Below are positions 1-11,960 of a stretch of 64,000 nt of DNA, in pieces. The DNA is taken from NCBI GenBank assembly GCA_033002965.1, contig JAURVB010013358.1, positions 56,186-120,185 of the forward strand, written 5' to 3'. The notes below the pieces were generated by a model that saw only the letters and a program-made list of their open reading frames with translations, did not search any database and had not been told where the DNA came from. This DNA comes from Piper betle (taxonomy: Eukaryota; Streptophyta; Magnoliopsida; Piperales; Piperaceae). Within the stretch, counting starts at the first letter, position 1; every line of letters starts with the position of its first letter. The position numbers and the translations under genes were made by a program.

Positions 1-3000
1 ATATTTTTCTAAATCTTATTAATATTTTTATTTTCAAGCTATTTTCTAAAATTCTGTAAATAGTAAAATATGTGTACATTTATCAACCGCAATATATTCT
101 TCAATATGTTTATCTGATTTATAATTTGATTAATTAAACTTTTCCAGCAATAATAAAATTTGTTTTGCCAAATGGCTTTTAATTGTAATATGAGTCTAAG
201 AATATACTTAACTAGAATAAATATAACTAATATTTTAATTAGAATATACCAATTTCCAAAAAAATTATAATATAATATCAATAAAAGTATAATACAACAC
301 AAAAAGTATAAAGTCAAATAGAATGTGTACCATGCGGCGCAGAGGAATAATTTGAAAAAAAATTTAGAAAGGAATATATTTTACAAAAATATATGTTTAA
401 AAGAGTAGAAAATACTTATTTGTAAGTTATAAAATTAGAAAATTTAAATTAAATTTATTTGTAAATATAATAAATATATAAAAGAAAAACATGACGCCTA
501 GGTTAATATAAATGATCCAATTGGTCATTAGACTCCCCCAATAAAGAGCCCAGATGCCTTGGCAATCCTTATTTCTCATGGGCCATTATTCAAGAACAAT
601 TGGGCTTTTTAAGCGCAACTCATGGCTAACGTTGTTTAACTATACACATCCACTGCTCAAGTGTGATTTTATCCGAACAAACTGGACATTGATAAGATCC
701 GTCTATTTAGCAACACCTTCAGACGGTATAGCCTTAACTTTAATAATGAGGTTCAAATGAGGAAAAACTTTCGATGGATGCACCCAGAGATGAAGAAGGG
801 TGTAGTAAACGACGAAATGCTTCGGGGAGTTGAAAATAAGTATAGATCTTGAAATTCCCGAATAGGTCAATTTATCATCAACAAGCTATTAACAATGGCC
901 GGCGGGCAATGATCAATCGAGATTAACATAAATAGTTTGGGCAATTTGAATCCAACAACCTGAATCAATAAATAATCATCTTGCCTTGCTGCCCACATGG
1001 CTGTTTGGAAAGGATACCCTGGACTTGTGACATTATAATATGACATGTTCTCATCAATTGGCTCGACCAAGAACAGTGGAAACTAGCTACCTAGCTACTG
1101 GTGTTATATATACTATCCAACTTCTTTTATCCAAAAGGATGAATTTTCCCCAAGAAAATGGAAAAAAACAACGACCCAATATCACATTTATCACAAGGAA
1201 TACTGCAAGGAAAAATTTTTTAGATGTAAGGCACTTTTAATTCAGTAATTAAGTATAAGATGCACGATTTGTCACCTGGCTAGCGATGCATTTCTCGCTC
1301 AATTCGTACTGCATAAATATTTGCGCAAGGTTAAGATCCCCACGTATAGTACTTGGAAAACTAACCTTTTAAAACTGTCTCACCTTCAAATAATAATATG
1401 TTGCGGGTATACAGTAGCATGGTACAATAATAGGAGGTGAGTGAACCAAGTGCAGAACAGGCTCAACTGATATGCAATTCCAGAGATGTTGTCGTGGAGC
1501 GATGGGCTACGTGTGTGTGATCGATCGGCAACTCAATATACCGGTTACCCGTCGGCAAAATCGAGCCATACATGATATAACCGTGACAGAGTATATGTAT
1601 CGAGTTGATATGTTTATTGACCCTATCAATTTTTATGTTTGTTTGCAGATTGATAAGGACGTCATTGGGCCGGCTAATCAATATACTGGGTCCAGTCTCC
1701 AAATAGTGGAAAATGATGGCTGAACTAATCAACCAACAAGTTAATTAAAAATGGTGTTAATATTCAGTTAGTGGGCAATAATCTAGAATTTGTTTGCATA
1801 ATTCAGGATTCAATCTCGATTTTGCGGCACGTAATGTCTACCGTCGACTTGGGGTCGACTTCAAACTGATTTAGTGTTACAAATTTTCAATCTTGAGTAA
1901 TTCATATAAAGCATAATTTTAAAACTCTTTTTAGGCTAAAAAAGTTCACTTTATAATTTTTTGAGTCCAATTCCTTAAACAATGACTCCCTATCGACAAT
2001 TTTTGTGGTTGACTCCTCCGTCCTCCTGAGCTAAGTAAAAAACAATTAAAACATATTATTATCTTTTTGTTTAATTAAATCAATAATTTAAAATAGCGTT
2101 AATCTTATATTTATCAATTACAATTGTCAAAGACATTGATATCTAATAATTTCATATATCCTTCCCCTATGGTTGTAATGATCTGTCCATTTCGAGTCAT
2201 GAGCTAAGTGTTATTATATAAAACTAAGTATTTTATAAATTAATTTTTAACATTTTAAATAAACTCATGACGTAAAATTCTTTTCAAATCATACAAATTA
2301 ATTTCCTACTCAAAGAATTAGTTAAAGTTCAAATTCTAAGTCGTGCCATGAAATAAAATATAATATAAGCTCAGAAAAATCTAAGACCTATCAAACGAAT
2401 TAAAATCCCATTGCCATGCAACATCCTTGAAGTATAACATAATATAAGAAAAAAAGTTTAATAACAAAGTCCTCTAGCTGTCTGACCTTACCCATTCTCC
2501 CATAATACTCACACCTGCGGAGGCAGTTCCACATTAGTGATAAAAATACTAAGTCATATAATTATAAGAAACAGGTTAATATATTCTACAACATTTGAAT
2601 TTGAGTCTTTTAGTGATTATGAGTCTATGTCGAGCTCTTATTATGCCAAGAGGGGTGGCCGCCCCATCCAGCTACAATCCCATATACACACATGTTACGT
2701 GGCCCACGGCCTGTAGTTACTGATATTTGTCATTGACTCACCTTCTCGATATCACAAATATATAATGAATCATCTTGTGTCATTGCGCCATATCACCCCT
2801 TTCGGCATAGGGGCATGTATTTTATCTTTCAAGAAATTTTAAAGGTGCAGCCCTCTATCAGACTGAGTTAATTCCTTAACCCCGGTTATGTTTGACACAT
2901 AGCTGTCGAATCTGGGCTCAAATCGACCAAGGCTAGCAAAAATAAATATACAATATTTCAAGTAATTATACAGACCTGGATAGTTTGCAAGTGAACTTGT

Positions 3001-4380
3001 AACCGTGACCGACAATCCTAATTTGATACGATAAAATCAATATAATTTTATACTAATTGAATGCATGCAATGTCATGCTTAAAACTTGACAAAACAACCC
3101 ATGCAACACTTTAAATATTAAAGCTTTAAATTTATCAAAATTATCTAAAAAATCAATGAGGTAGCTAATTATCCATGCCACATCATTGTTTAATTTCAAC
3201 AATTTACGTCACAATTAAAATACTTAGAACTAAATGCTTATAATGAGTTTTTTGTAAGAAAAGAATAATATATAATTACCCACTCTATAAAACAATAACA
3301 AATCAAACTATATCTCCACTACCGAAATAAATGGATTTAATAACTACTAAAATTTGATAATAATTGTATACTAATTATAATAATCTTACAAGTTCCTCAG
3401 GTCACATTGATTGGCTGTCATATTATTAATCAAATTCTAAATAAAATTTCTAGCCACTTTATTAATTAAATAAATACTTATTAACCAATGTCCAACTAAA
3501 ACAAATTTAGAACTCATCAATTACACTTATTACAACCAAATATGAAAATTACCTAAATCTATTTACTCACAGCCACAAACAAATGACCATTAAGGCAACT
3601 CCTTTCCATAAAATAACAAAAATTAATTTTAATTGTGTGCATGATAGCTATAGATTAAGTAGGTAAACATCTTAAATACCTAGCTACATATATTTAATTC
3701 AAATATGCATGCACTTTAATCAAATAACAACTCGTAAAAAACGTGTTAAATTAACAAATTAACCTCGTATTAGACTAAAATATGTCAACTTTAATTAATT
3801 AATAACTTGAATTAATAATAATAATAATAAATATTTAACTAATAATGATTATACATATACATATTACTTCCTTGATTAATGAAAGATATTATCTTTAATA
3901 ATTTAATTTAGCTATAAATAGTTTCAAATATGATTTGCTAATTAATTAATCATAACAATTAACATACATATATAGATCATGATTAACTATAATATTTAAT
4001 ATCATACAATAACATAATGAATTATAATAATACTAATTAATATTATTTGTAATTAATTATTAAGAACGGCTAAAGCAAAGAAATAAGACAATCGGTGCAC
4101 AAAATCGAACATCAAAATGCACATCGTACCGAGAGAAACCTCCTCTCTAAACTAATCAATAATAGAAAATAAAACATGGAAAAAAGGTTATCTATGAAAA
4201 CATTATGAACTAAACTTAAAATATGCATAGATGACATGATCTAATTCTTGGCAAAAAGAAGAATGAAGTAAAAAGAGGTACCTTGCAAAGAAAAAACAAC
4301 ATCAACAAGAAGGGAAAGGATTGGGGATATGAAGAGGGTAGTGACGGTGGTAGATGAGACAAACCATATATATATATATA
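1..4380. other. AT-rich intergenic stretch, no gene recognised
   Basis: Very AT-rich sequence with many short A/T runs and stop codons in all frames. The few short open frames (for example near 0.55, 1.05 and 1.5 kb) show no recognisable domain, no codon bias and no splice-linked partner. The part before about 2.9 kb is more mixed in composition and may include old repeat debris, but no terminal repeats or transposon protein motifs could be identified. Confidence 0.6.
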
Positions 4381-4383
4381 TAT

Positions 4384-5050
4384 AGGGGGGCTTTTGCTGT
4401 ACTGCAGCACAGCCAAGATGGCTGTGCTGCAGTGTTTCAGCCGTTGGATCAAATCCAACGGCTGAAACATGCCCCCCATATCAAAAAAAAAGCAAGGGCG
4501 GCGGCGCCGCATCCGCCGCCACCGGCCGACGCGTCGCCACCCCCTGCCCCGCCCGTTGCCGCCCCGCCGGGGGCGGCGACGTATCCGCCGGGCGACGGGG
4601 CGGCGGATCTAGCCGCCCCGGGTCTTCCCCTGCCGGCCCGCCGCCCCGCCGCCGGGCGACACCACCGCCACCCGTCCCCCGCCCGCCACCCCGCCGCGCG
4701 ACGCCCCCCGACTCGTCGTCCCCCGTCCCCTCCAGCCCGCCACCCCCGCCGCGCCCCCCACCGCCGCCCCACCGCCGCGCCCCCTCGGCCCCCGCCGCCA
4801 CCCCGCCGCGCCCCCTCGGCCCCCGCCCGCCACCCCGCCGCGCCGCGCCCCCGTCCCCTGTCGCAGGCGCCCCCCCGGCCGTCGCCGTGGCCGGGCAGCC
4901 TTCCCGCCCCCTCCGCCGTCGCTGCTGCGGCGGCGCCGCCCCTCCTTTTTTTTTTTTAGATCTTGGCCGTTGGATGCTAATCCAACGGCCAAGATTGCAC
5001 TCCAGCACAGCCAAGATGGCTGTGCTGGAGTACAACAACATTTTTGCCTA
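4384..5050. mobile_element. Foldback (TIR) element A with nested hairpins and GC-rich core
   Basis: The ends are inverted copies of each other (GCTGTACTGCAGCACAGCC against the complement of GGCTGTGCTGGAGTACAAC). Each end contains two further perfect hairpins. On the left, 4402-4432 has 13-bp arms and an AAGAT loop, and 4438-4464 has CCGTTGGAT/ATCCAACGG arms. On the right, 4960-4995 has 16-bp arms and 5000-5030 has 13-bp arms with the same AAGAT loop. Between them lies about 440 bp of extremely GC-rich, CCGCC-rich sequence. The element is flanked on both sides by (TA)n tracts, suggesting insertion into a TA microsatellite. It encodes no transposase, so it is non-autonomous. The long open frames in the core are composition artefacts. 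Confidence 0.8.
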
Positions 5051-5062
5051 TATATATATATA

Positions 5063-6189
5063 TTTCTTAAGTCAACTTCACTTATAGCCTATTAAGTTAA
5101 GATAGGTACATGAGTTATATGACATGAAGTATGACTCCATAAATCATGGAGTAGATTTGATAAAGAAAGCTTTAATTTGTAGTCAGAATAAAAATGTAAT
5201 ACTCTTGATATTTGACTTGTTAAAAAACTCAACTTCTTGAAATTAAATATCTAGATAATATATATATAGATCACTTGTGTCTACTTGTCTTTAATTAATT
5301 AACACAACATAAAATCTTATTTTTATAAATTCAAATATTTAAATTGAACACTTGGTCTGCCATTTTAATTTAGAAATTTATTTAAATAAACATTAATTTT
5401 AATTCGAATCAAACTCAACTTAGCTCCATTTTCAATTAATTTGAAATGCTACAAAAAATTTAAGCTTTCTCTACGGTTTAATAAACTTAAGATACACTAT
5501 AAAATCATGACAAAAAGTCAGGTTGTGAAAAATAAGATGGCAAAGAGTAGGGCAACAAAAAGTTTTTCCACAATTTTAGGTGTACACTTATCTATAAATA
5601 TAGAGACAATATAAGATTATTTCTCTACGATTCTAATAACCGTGGGAAAAAAAGTGGTGAAAAGTAAAACTTACTTTTACTATTTTTTTAAGAAGTGGAG
5701 AAAGCCACTTTTTTGTGATGAATTATAATTTTAAAGGCGGACAAGTCACTTTGAGACAAGCAAAACCAGGTTATAATTCGATTGGTGAGCAATATCCTTA
5801 GTGGATAATATTAATTCATATATACCAAAAAACCATATTAATAGTTATTTTTAAATTATTTTCCAAATTTATATCCTTCTCCTTTTTTTTATTTTTATTT
5901 TTAACTAGCATTCGTTAGCTTATCCAAAAAATATTACAGAAGCTAGTGATTCAGCTCAATAAAACATATTATGTTTAGCACCTGACAAACATGTTTACAA
6001 CTACCTTTACTTCTCTATTTTTCGACAACAACACATAAGTAAGTCCAAGAAATTACTTTCATAATATTCTTACTAATAGCATATTTAACGGCACGAGCAA
6101 CTACTTCTAGCTGTAACTCAGCCTCTTTTACGGATTTCCTTCAGCTAACTCCTGATACTGCAAACACAATTGAATTCGACACATTATAC
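5063..6189. other. AT-rich intergenic stretch
   Basis: AT-rich sequence. Around 5.52-5.75 kb are purine-rich AAGTGG/CCACTT-type stretches that could be remains of a small repeat, but no clear termini were found. No coding signal was recognised. Confidence 0.5.
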
Positions 6190-8610
6190 TGAACAAACAC
6201 CTAATCAGCTCCCCAGGTTGTAAACACAATTGAATTACACATAATATATTGAACAAACACCAAACCAGATTTTATGTCCTTCTTAAAGAAACTACTACTT
6301 GTTGCAAATTGAACCTGTGGTAAAATCAGAAGAATATTCACTGAAGTTTGGGCCCTCTGATAAATATTTTTCTCTAAAATGATTTGAGTAGGATGAACCA
6401 AAGAAATGATCTTATTTGTCCTCACTCAAATAATTCGAAGTAGGCCATCAATCTAGATATCCTCATTTTGCTCAAATCTCATCTTATTTTGAAAAAATCA
6501 AATCGAGTCCTAAATAACTAAACTAGTTAGAAGAATGCTCGGAAATTTACTCGAGAAAATATGGCCCCAATCAAGTACATTACAAACAAGATCAGTTGGA
6601 GACCTCCAATTCCAATGCTCCCACCTTATGCCAATAATGCCAAACATCAACGTCGATACCGGAGGACATTTCCAAAATGGATGTAGTATAAATTCATCTT
6701 TGCTATGAAAACAACATCAAGTTTCTACCAGGATGTTCTTCTTCTTCAAAACATCCGAGCTAGGTAAACACTCATTAGCAATGCACCAACTAAGAAGACC
6801 ATGTCTTGGTGGTAATCTACTTCTCCAACATTTCTTCTAATAAATATCATTATAAATATAATAATCATGTTCCTGAAAATACAACTAGGCTAGAAATTCG
6901 GTAAAAAACTTACCTCTGGGCTCCTGTCCAAATAAAATAATCAGACAAATCAAGATTAGACTGTAAAATTTTCAAAATAGAACTAGCATGAGAAGGATCA
7001 AAGACTCAATTGATCTTATCCTCATCCCATCTATCACCGATGGGAGACATGAGAGATAAAACATGATCAAATGCCAAATGAGACTAGTCGACAACTAAAG
7101 ATGGTATAGCTTCTGCAATATATGGAGCTGATAAAGTTATTATTCTTTGAATTTCATATTGAGTTTTTTGTCTTGTATTGAGTAATTTTTATTTTAATTT
7201 TATTAGTTTAAAAGTTTATTATATATTATTAATAATGTGAGAAATTATTGTGATTTTCATGTAAAAAGTGTTAATTAATGTCGTTTTAACACGATATAAG
7301 AGTTAGAAGGTAATTCGAAATCAATTTGGGGCAAAATCGGGCCAAAAAGTGTAACCTAAAATTTATAACCGAGAGTAGAATGCTTGAGCGCTAGGAATAG
7401 AGCGCTCGAGCACTAGCCTTTCTGTTAAGAAAGTGTTATGACCAAGAACTGAGTGCTTGAGTGCCTGGATTTTGAGTGATCGAGCGCTGGCAGTGGAAAA
7501 CTTGATTTATTTGGTATTTCTTGAGATTACTTGAAATATTTGGTTAGATCATTTATAAAATTGATTAGGGTTTTAAAAAAGAGGAACAACATTGGATGAC
7601 AAAGTGACGGCATGAAAGACGAGAAAGAAGGACATAGAAGTTGGATCAGAAGAAGAAGACGCTTTCTTCAAAAGAGTTTTTCTTATTTTGATGTACTTTT
7701 TTGTAATTAAATGATGCCAATCTTATCACATGAATTTCATGAGTTTAATCAAATACTTTATGGAGTAAATTCTTTTCTAGGATTTTCAATGACACCCAGT
7801 ACATGGATTAATAAAGGTTATTAATTTTTATCTATGTGCTTGTGATATTGCATCATCTATTTTATTCTGTTTTTAATGTTATCATTAGACTGACCACCTA
7901 TTGTTAGATCTAAAGATTTGATCTTATTTAGAGATAGAAAAATTAAATTTGTCATTGAATAAAATAATCTTTGTTCATCCATTTTAGGTGATTCACATGT
8001 GAAATAGAGATATACTCATATTTCTTGGGTAATTGGTAAGGGCAGAACTTAAAGTATCATTTTGCATACATAATATCATAGAGATATAGGAGTTGGGTGC
8101 AAGTGAAAATTTTATGGTGAATCGAGAGATGTCGTGAATAATTAATTCCTGTGGTTAATGATCCAAATATGCAATTCATAAGTAGACATTATAACTTTAA
8201 TTATATAGAGCACTAGGTGAAATTGAAAATCCTAGGTTTGTTGTTTTAAAGTTAATATTTGATTTAAATATTAATTTTTAGATTAGTTTAGCCTTAATCC
8301 ATAATTTAATCAATCTTTGAATCCATTTTTATTTAAGTACAATTAATTAAATTAGTTTTAGTAATTGAAAACTTATACTAATAATTGCTCGTGGGACGAT
8401 ATTTTCTTATCACTTTTATTATTTGATTTGACACGTGCACTTCATTATAATTTTCACATTAGGAACCCATAGATTTAATCCCAATCTAACATTTGACCCA
8501 TTCCCAATAACCAAATAACATAATCTATAGATCTTCCTTTAGCCCACTTCCAAACTCTTCTAGGGAATATATTGCGATTAATTTTTAAAGCGATCACCCT
8601 TTTATTGAAT
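6190..8610 (-). mobile_element. Decayed LINE ORF2 C-terminal region, split by an LTR insertion
   Basis: Read on the minus strand, 7128 down to about 6190 gives broken LINE reverse-transcriptase C-terminal protein. Recognisable pieces include YFIWTGAQR, then the zf-RVT-like PPRHGLLSWCIANECLPSS with later HPFWKCP, matching the zinc-binding domain that follows reverse transcriptase in plant LINEs. About 8600-8462 gives RRVWKWAKG and GMGQMLDWD, which resemble the segment lying just upstream of zf-RVT in such proteins. The two parts are in the correct order and are separated by 1.33 kb of unrelated LTR-like DNA at 7129-8461. Several stop codons make this a dead fragment. The LINE assignment is from motif recognition; the upstream limit is approximate. 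Confidence 0.7.
7129..8461. mobile_element. Probable solo LTR inserted in the LINE remnant
   Basis: This 1.33-kb block interrupts the LINE protein. It begins TGATAAAG and ends TTCACATTA. Its flanks are GGAGC (7124-7128) and GGAAC (8462-8466), a 5-bp target-site duplication with one mismatch. Near its right end it carries TCGTGGGACGATATTTTCTT and a GACACGTGCACTT tract, which resemble sequence common in plant Ty3-type LTR elements. It has no coding frame. Repeated GCGCTCGAGC-type words occur near 7.4 kb. The termini are inferred from the break in the LINE, so the exact ends are uncertain by a few bases. Confidence 0.55.
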
Positions 8611-9095
8611 TAAATTAACTTTTTTTAATTAACTAAAAGCTTTTTTTGCTAAGACTATAGTTTGAAAGCATACGAACATCAAACAAAAAATATGCTAAAC
8701 AGGGAAAAAGATCAAAGGTGATTAAATACGTCATTTTCTGTTTTTTTAGATTGTCAAACAAAAAATATCACTGAATGTAACAACCTATTTTGGTTCACCC
8801 GCGAACCAAGCCGGAAATGCTACTAGTGACCAAACCATTCGCTAATTTACTTGATTCGGTTAAGCAGACCCATATCTAATTTTTGCATCTTCAGATGGTG
8901 ATGCAAGTATTTAATGTATAGATAGGATGCTTAGGCTCTATCGTGGTTCTAGATATATGTTATGATATGCCAACTATTTTTAAAATAGCACAACTCATTA
9001 AAAGTTTGAAAATTAACAATTTAAAAAAAACAAAATAAAATGGACAGAGTCTCCCCTAAAAGTGCAATAGGGACGACCATGTCTTTTCAACAATA

Positions 9096-9098
<3 letters not shown>

Positions 9099-9137
<39 letters not shown>
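9099..9137. repeat. (AT)n microsatellite
   Basis: An uninterrupted AT dinucleotide run of about 39 bp lies inside the reverse-strand LTR copy. Confidence 0.95.
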
Positions 9138-9138
<1 letters not shown>

Positions 9139-9372
9139 CAATAAAAGTGAAAAAAATAGCAAAAACATGATGTTTTCTTACAACATTTTCATTCTACTCA
9201 TTTTGATCCTTTGAGCCAAGTCTGGACTTTATTGCTCAACCTGTCAGTTCTATTCACAATTTTTAATCACATGCAAAATATTTTATCAAATTCACCCGTT
9301 ATTTTCTATAATAAAAATGTCATAACAATCAATTCACACCATGCACAACAATTATTTTAAAGCCCTCTTAGT

Positions 9373-9872
9373 TGTAAGATCCTTCAACTTAGTCCCACAT
9401 CTAATACCTACTAGGTTAAGATCCTATTTATAAATGGGAATGAACTATAGATTTTTAACTTGGTTAATTATTTTTAAAGAAATGACTTAAGCCTATTATA
9501 TTGCACTTTGGGCCGGGTCGTTACAAATGATATGAGAGCAATTTTGTTCTATGTTAGATAGTGGGCTAGATTAGGGACGTTGGTTAGGCTGTTGGTCACA
9601 GCTTCAAAAAGTTCATGGGCTGGGGTTAGCAAAGAGCCAAATGTAGGAATTTTGAGGACGAAATATCCTAAGGTGTGTGGATAGTCAGATCCCTTAACTT
9701 AGTCCTATATCTAATGGATAGTCAGAAACCTTAACTTAGTCCTATATCTAATACCTAGTGAGTTAAATTTCTGTTTATAAGTGGGAATAGACTATAAATC
9801 TTTAACTTAGTTAACTACTTTTAAAGAAATGATTTAGGCTCATTATGTTGTAATTTGGGCCGGGTCATTATA
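9373..9872 (+). mobile_element. TRIM-like mini retrotransposon
   Basis: Two direct repeats of about 150-195 bp bound a short non-coding interior. The left repeat (9373-9525) begins TGTAAGATCC and ends GGCCGGGTCGTTACA. The right repeat runs from about 9676 to 9872 and ends GGCCGGGTCATTATA. Both contain CTTAACTTAGTCC(C/T)A(C/T)ATCTAATACCTA-like sequence and a TATAA(A/G)TGGGAAT core. Just after the left repeat, TGATATGAGAGCAAT resembles the primer-binding site complementary to initiator tRNA-Met (TGGTATCAGAGC). The right repeat carries an extra internal partial duplication of the CTTAACTTAGTCCTATATCTAAT segment. No protein is encoded, which is normal for TRIMs. Confidence 0.75.
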
Positions 9873-9944
9873 AAAATCCTCTATATCAATCCTGGCCCTG
9901 AAACCACAAGTCTAAATATGCATTGCATTGCGGTACCTATAATC

Positions 9945-10330
9945 CTCCACACTTCTCTGAGTTTTGGGGAACTCAAAGGTGGAGTTGTCAAGATCCCTCA
10001 CACTTCTCCAGGTTTTGAGGAATTCAAAGGTGGAGTTGCTCTCTAGGTTTTGAGGAACTCAAAGGTGGAGTTGTCAAGATCCCTCACACTTCTCTGGGGA
10101 GGAATTCAAAGGTGGAGTTGTTCTCCAAGTTTTGAGGAACTCAAAGGTGGAGTTGTCAAGATCCCTCACACATCTCCAGGTTTTGAGGAACTCAAAGGTG
10201 GAGTTGTCAAGATCCCTCAGGAATGGAACGACCCGCTGTAATCCTACACACTTCTTTGGGTTTTGAGGAACTCAAAGGTGGAGTTGTCAAGGTCCCTCAG
10301 GAATGGAATGACCCACTCACCAATCCAGAT
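9945..10330. repeat. Tandem repeat expanded inside the LTR copy
   Basis: Six to seven irregular copies of a unit centred on GAGGAACTCAAAGGTGGAG followed by TTGTCAAGATCCCTC. Spacing is uneven, and some copies are truncated or end in CAGGAATGGAACGACCC. The related LTR at 16.1-19.3 kb holds only one equivalent unit (complement of 18185-18245), so the array arose by local amplification in this copy. Confidence 0.85.
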
Positions 10331-11479
10331 TTGGCTGTAGTTAACTTTCCCTTGTTTCAAATCTCACTGAAAAATTCAAAAAACTATATATACATAGGCA
10401 TGGGTAGAGATTGAAACATAGTAGGCCCAAAGGCATCGTTATTTGGATCCGAGTTTTCAAAAACAAACTCGAGGGATCTCATCCTCAAGGGTTATTAATC
10501 CAAAAATTCATGTGACTAAATGGCTCGTGTAGAGTGGGATATAATAAATCCATCACTTAACACGTTCATTTATGTGTTAAAAACAAATCACAATAGAGTA
10601 AAGGAGTCAAACTAGAAACGAGTCGTAAACACACATGATAGAAGCTCTAATCGTGTCCATGCGCCTAGGCGGCGAGCTCTTACTCCATACCTACACATTA
10701 AAACTAAAAGCTAGCGCCCCCTATGATGCATTCATACATCATATATCACACTAACATCAAGTCACACACATCAATCCATATCAAGATTTTCTAGGCTACA
10801 TTGCATTTGATTAACAATGCATGCTAAATTTACTTAATTAGTTCCTTAGCATTTATTTTAATACAATTTAAATCACAAAAAATCATTTTTATTGACAATA
10901 AAAATATTTATTATATCAATCAATCAAATCCTAATATGTTGTGCTAATAATTATCAATTTTAATTAATTAGGTCGGAGCTAATTATACCTCGCGTTGTTG
11001 CTGATCGATGAGTCTAGAGTTTGTCGTGCAGTTAGAGACTTGAATTCAGCACACAACAGCATCTGAAGTTCGATTGGGTTTGGCTGGGTGAATTTGGCAA
11101 AAATCAGGCAATTTTTAGCAAATTTCAACAAACTAGATTTTTAAGCAGTTTTTCGATAGTTTCCGACGACTTTCCACTAGTTTTCCAACGACTTTTTTGG
11201 CAAGATGATCGGGGCTATAGGTCACCACCGGCTTGGCGAGCTTGACATGACTATGGTGGATTTGAGGGCAGCAGCGACAGTGATGGTCACCGACAATGGT
11301 GGCGAGTCTGTCAGTAGGGGAGGGCATCGGTCGAAAGGATGTTGGACAAGTTGTTCTCTGCGTCAGTTTGAAATTTCATCAAACATAACTTGTTCGACAA
11401 AGTTATTGTTAAAATTGTCTGTCGGACCCAAGTAATGCCTGTGGACAGTCCAAAATCACAATTAACCATAGTGACTACT

Positions 11480-11960
11480 GTTCACATAGAGGCAGAGAGC
11501 CCTCATCTCCTCTGCTGCCATCGCCTGCAGCCGCCCACAGCTGACCTATGCACTCCCTGAGTATAGCCTCCATTGCCACTTGCAAACCCCCTCTGTTGCC
11601 CTGTGCGTCACCTACTGACCCTCCGCTGCCCTTCGCGCGGCATAACCCCTCCTCCGCTGCCTACGAACCCCCTCTGTTGCGCATTGCCTATGCACCCTCC
11701 CCCCCCCCCCCGCTGTAGCCTATAGACCCCCTCTGCCCCATACCCCATCTGCCCTAGCAGACCCCCTTTGCCATTGCATGCGGGCCACTTGCGGACCCCC
11801 TCTGCCGCCATATGTGTCACCTACGGACCCTCCGCAGTCTTACACCCCTTGTAACCCCTCCACCACTGCCTGCCTCCACCACCCTCTGTGCATCACCTAC
11901 AAACCTTGCGCCGCCATGCATGCCACATAACCCCTCCACCGCCCTGTGCATCCCCTGCAG
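11480..11960. repeat. Degenerate C-rich tandem repeat
   Basis: A pyrimidine-rich block built from loose copies of CCCCCTCTGC(C/T)GCC and CACCTACGGACCCTCCGC, with a poly-C run near 11.70 kb. It resembles the GC-rich cores of other elements in this window but has no clear termini. The open frame on the complement is a low-complexity artefact. Confidence 0.6.

Larger units (their letters stand above)
8778..11450 (-). mobile_element. Reverse-strand copy of the 3.2-kb LTR family seen at 16.1-19.3 kb
   Basis: The complement of this region is collinear with the solo LTR at 16142-19308. Matches include the terminal TGTAACA...CC with GATTCGGTTAAG, a block at 9.03-9.08 kb (AAATGGACAGAGTCTCCCCT), the single-unit precursor of the tandem repeat, the CTCGAGGGATCTCATCCTC block near 10.47 kb, and GCGGCGAGCTC near 10.67 kb. 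The TATA-bearing segment is at about 10.39 kb. A TRIM element interrupts it at 9373-9872. The GC-rich part is recognisable to about 11.4 kb, after which similarity is lost, so the far end is approximate. It is a decayed, non-coding copy. Confidence 0.75.

Noticed and set aside
4402..4432. Hairpin as a transcription terminator or microRNA precursor
   Set aside because: It is repeated at both ends of a mobile element, has no T-run, and its arms are too short and perfect for a plant microRNA precursor.
4354..5041. Long overlapping open frames on both strands encoding Pro/Arg/Ala- or Gly/Arg-rich proteins
   Set aside because: They lie wholly in the GC-rich core of a foldback element. Low-complexity composition keeps all frames open; no domain, splice context or start context supports a gene.
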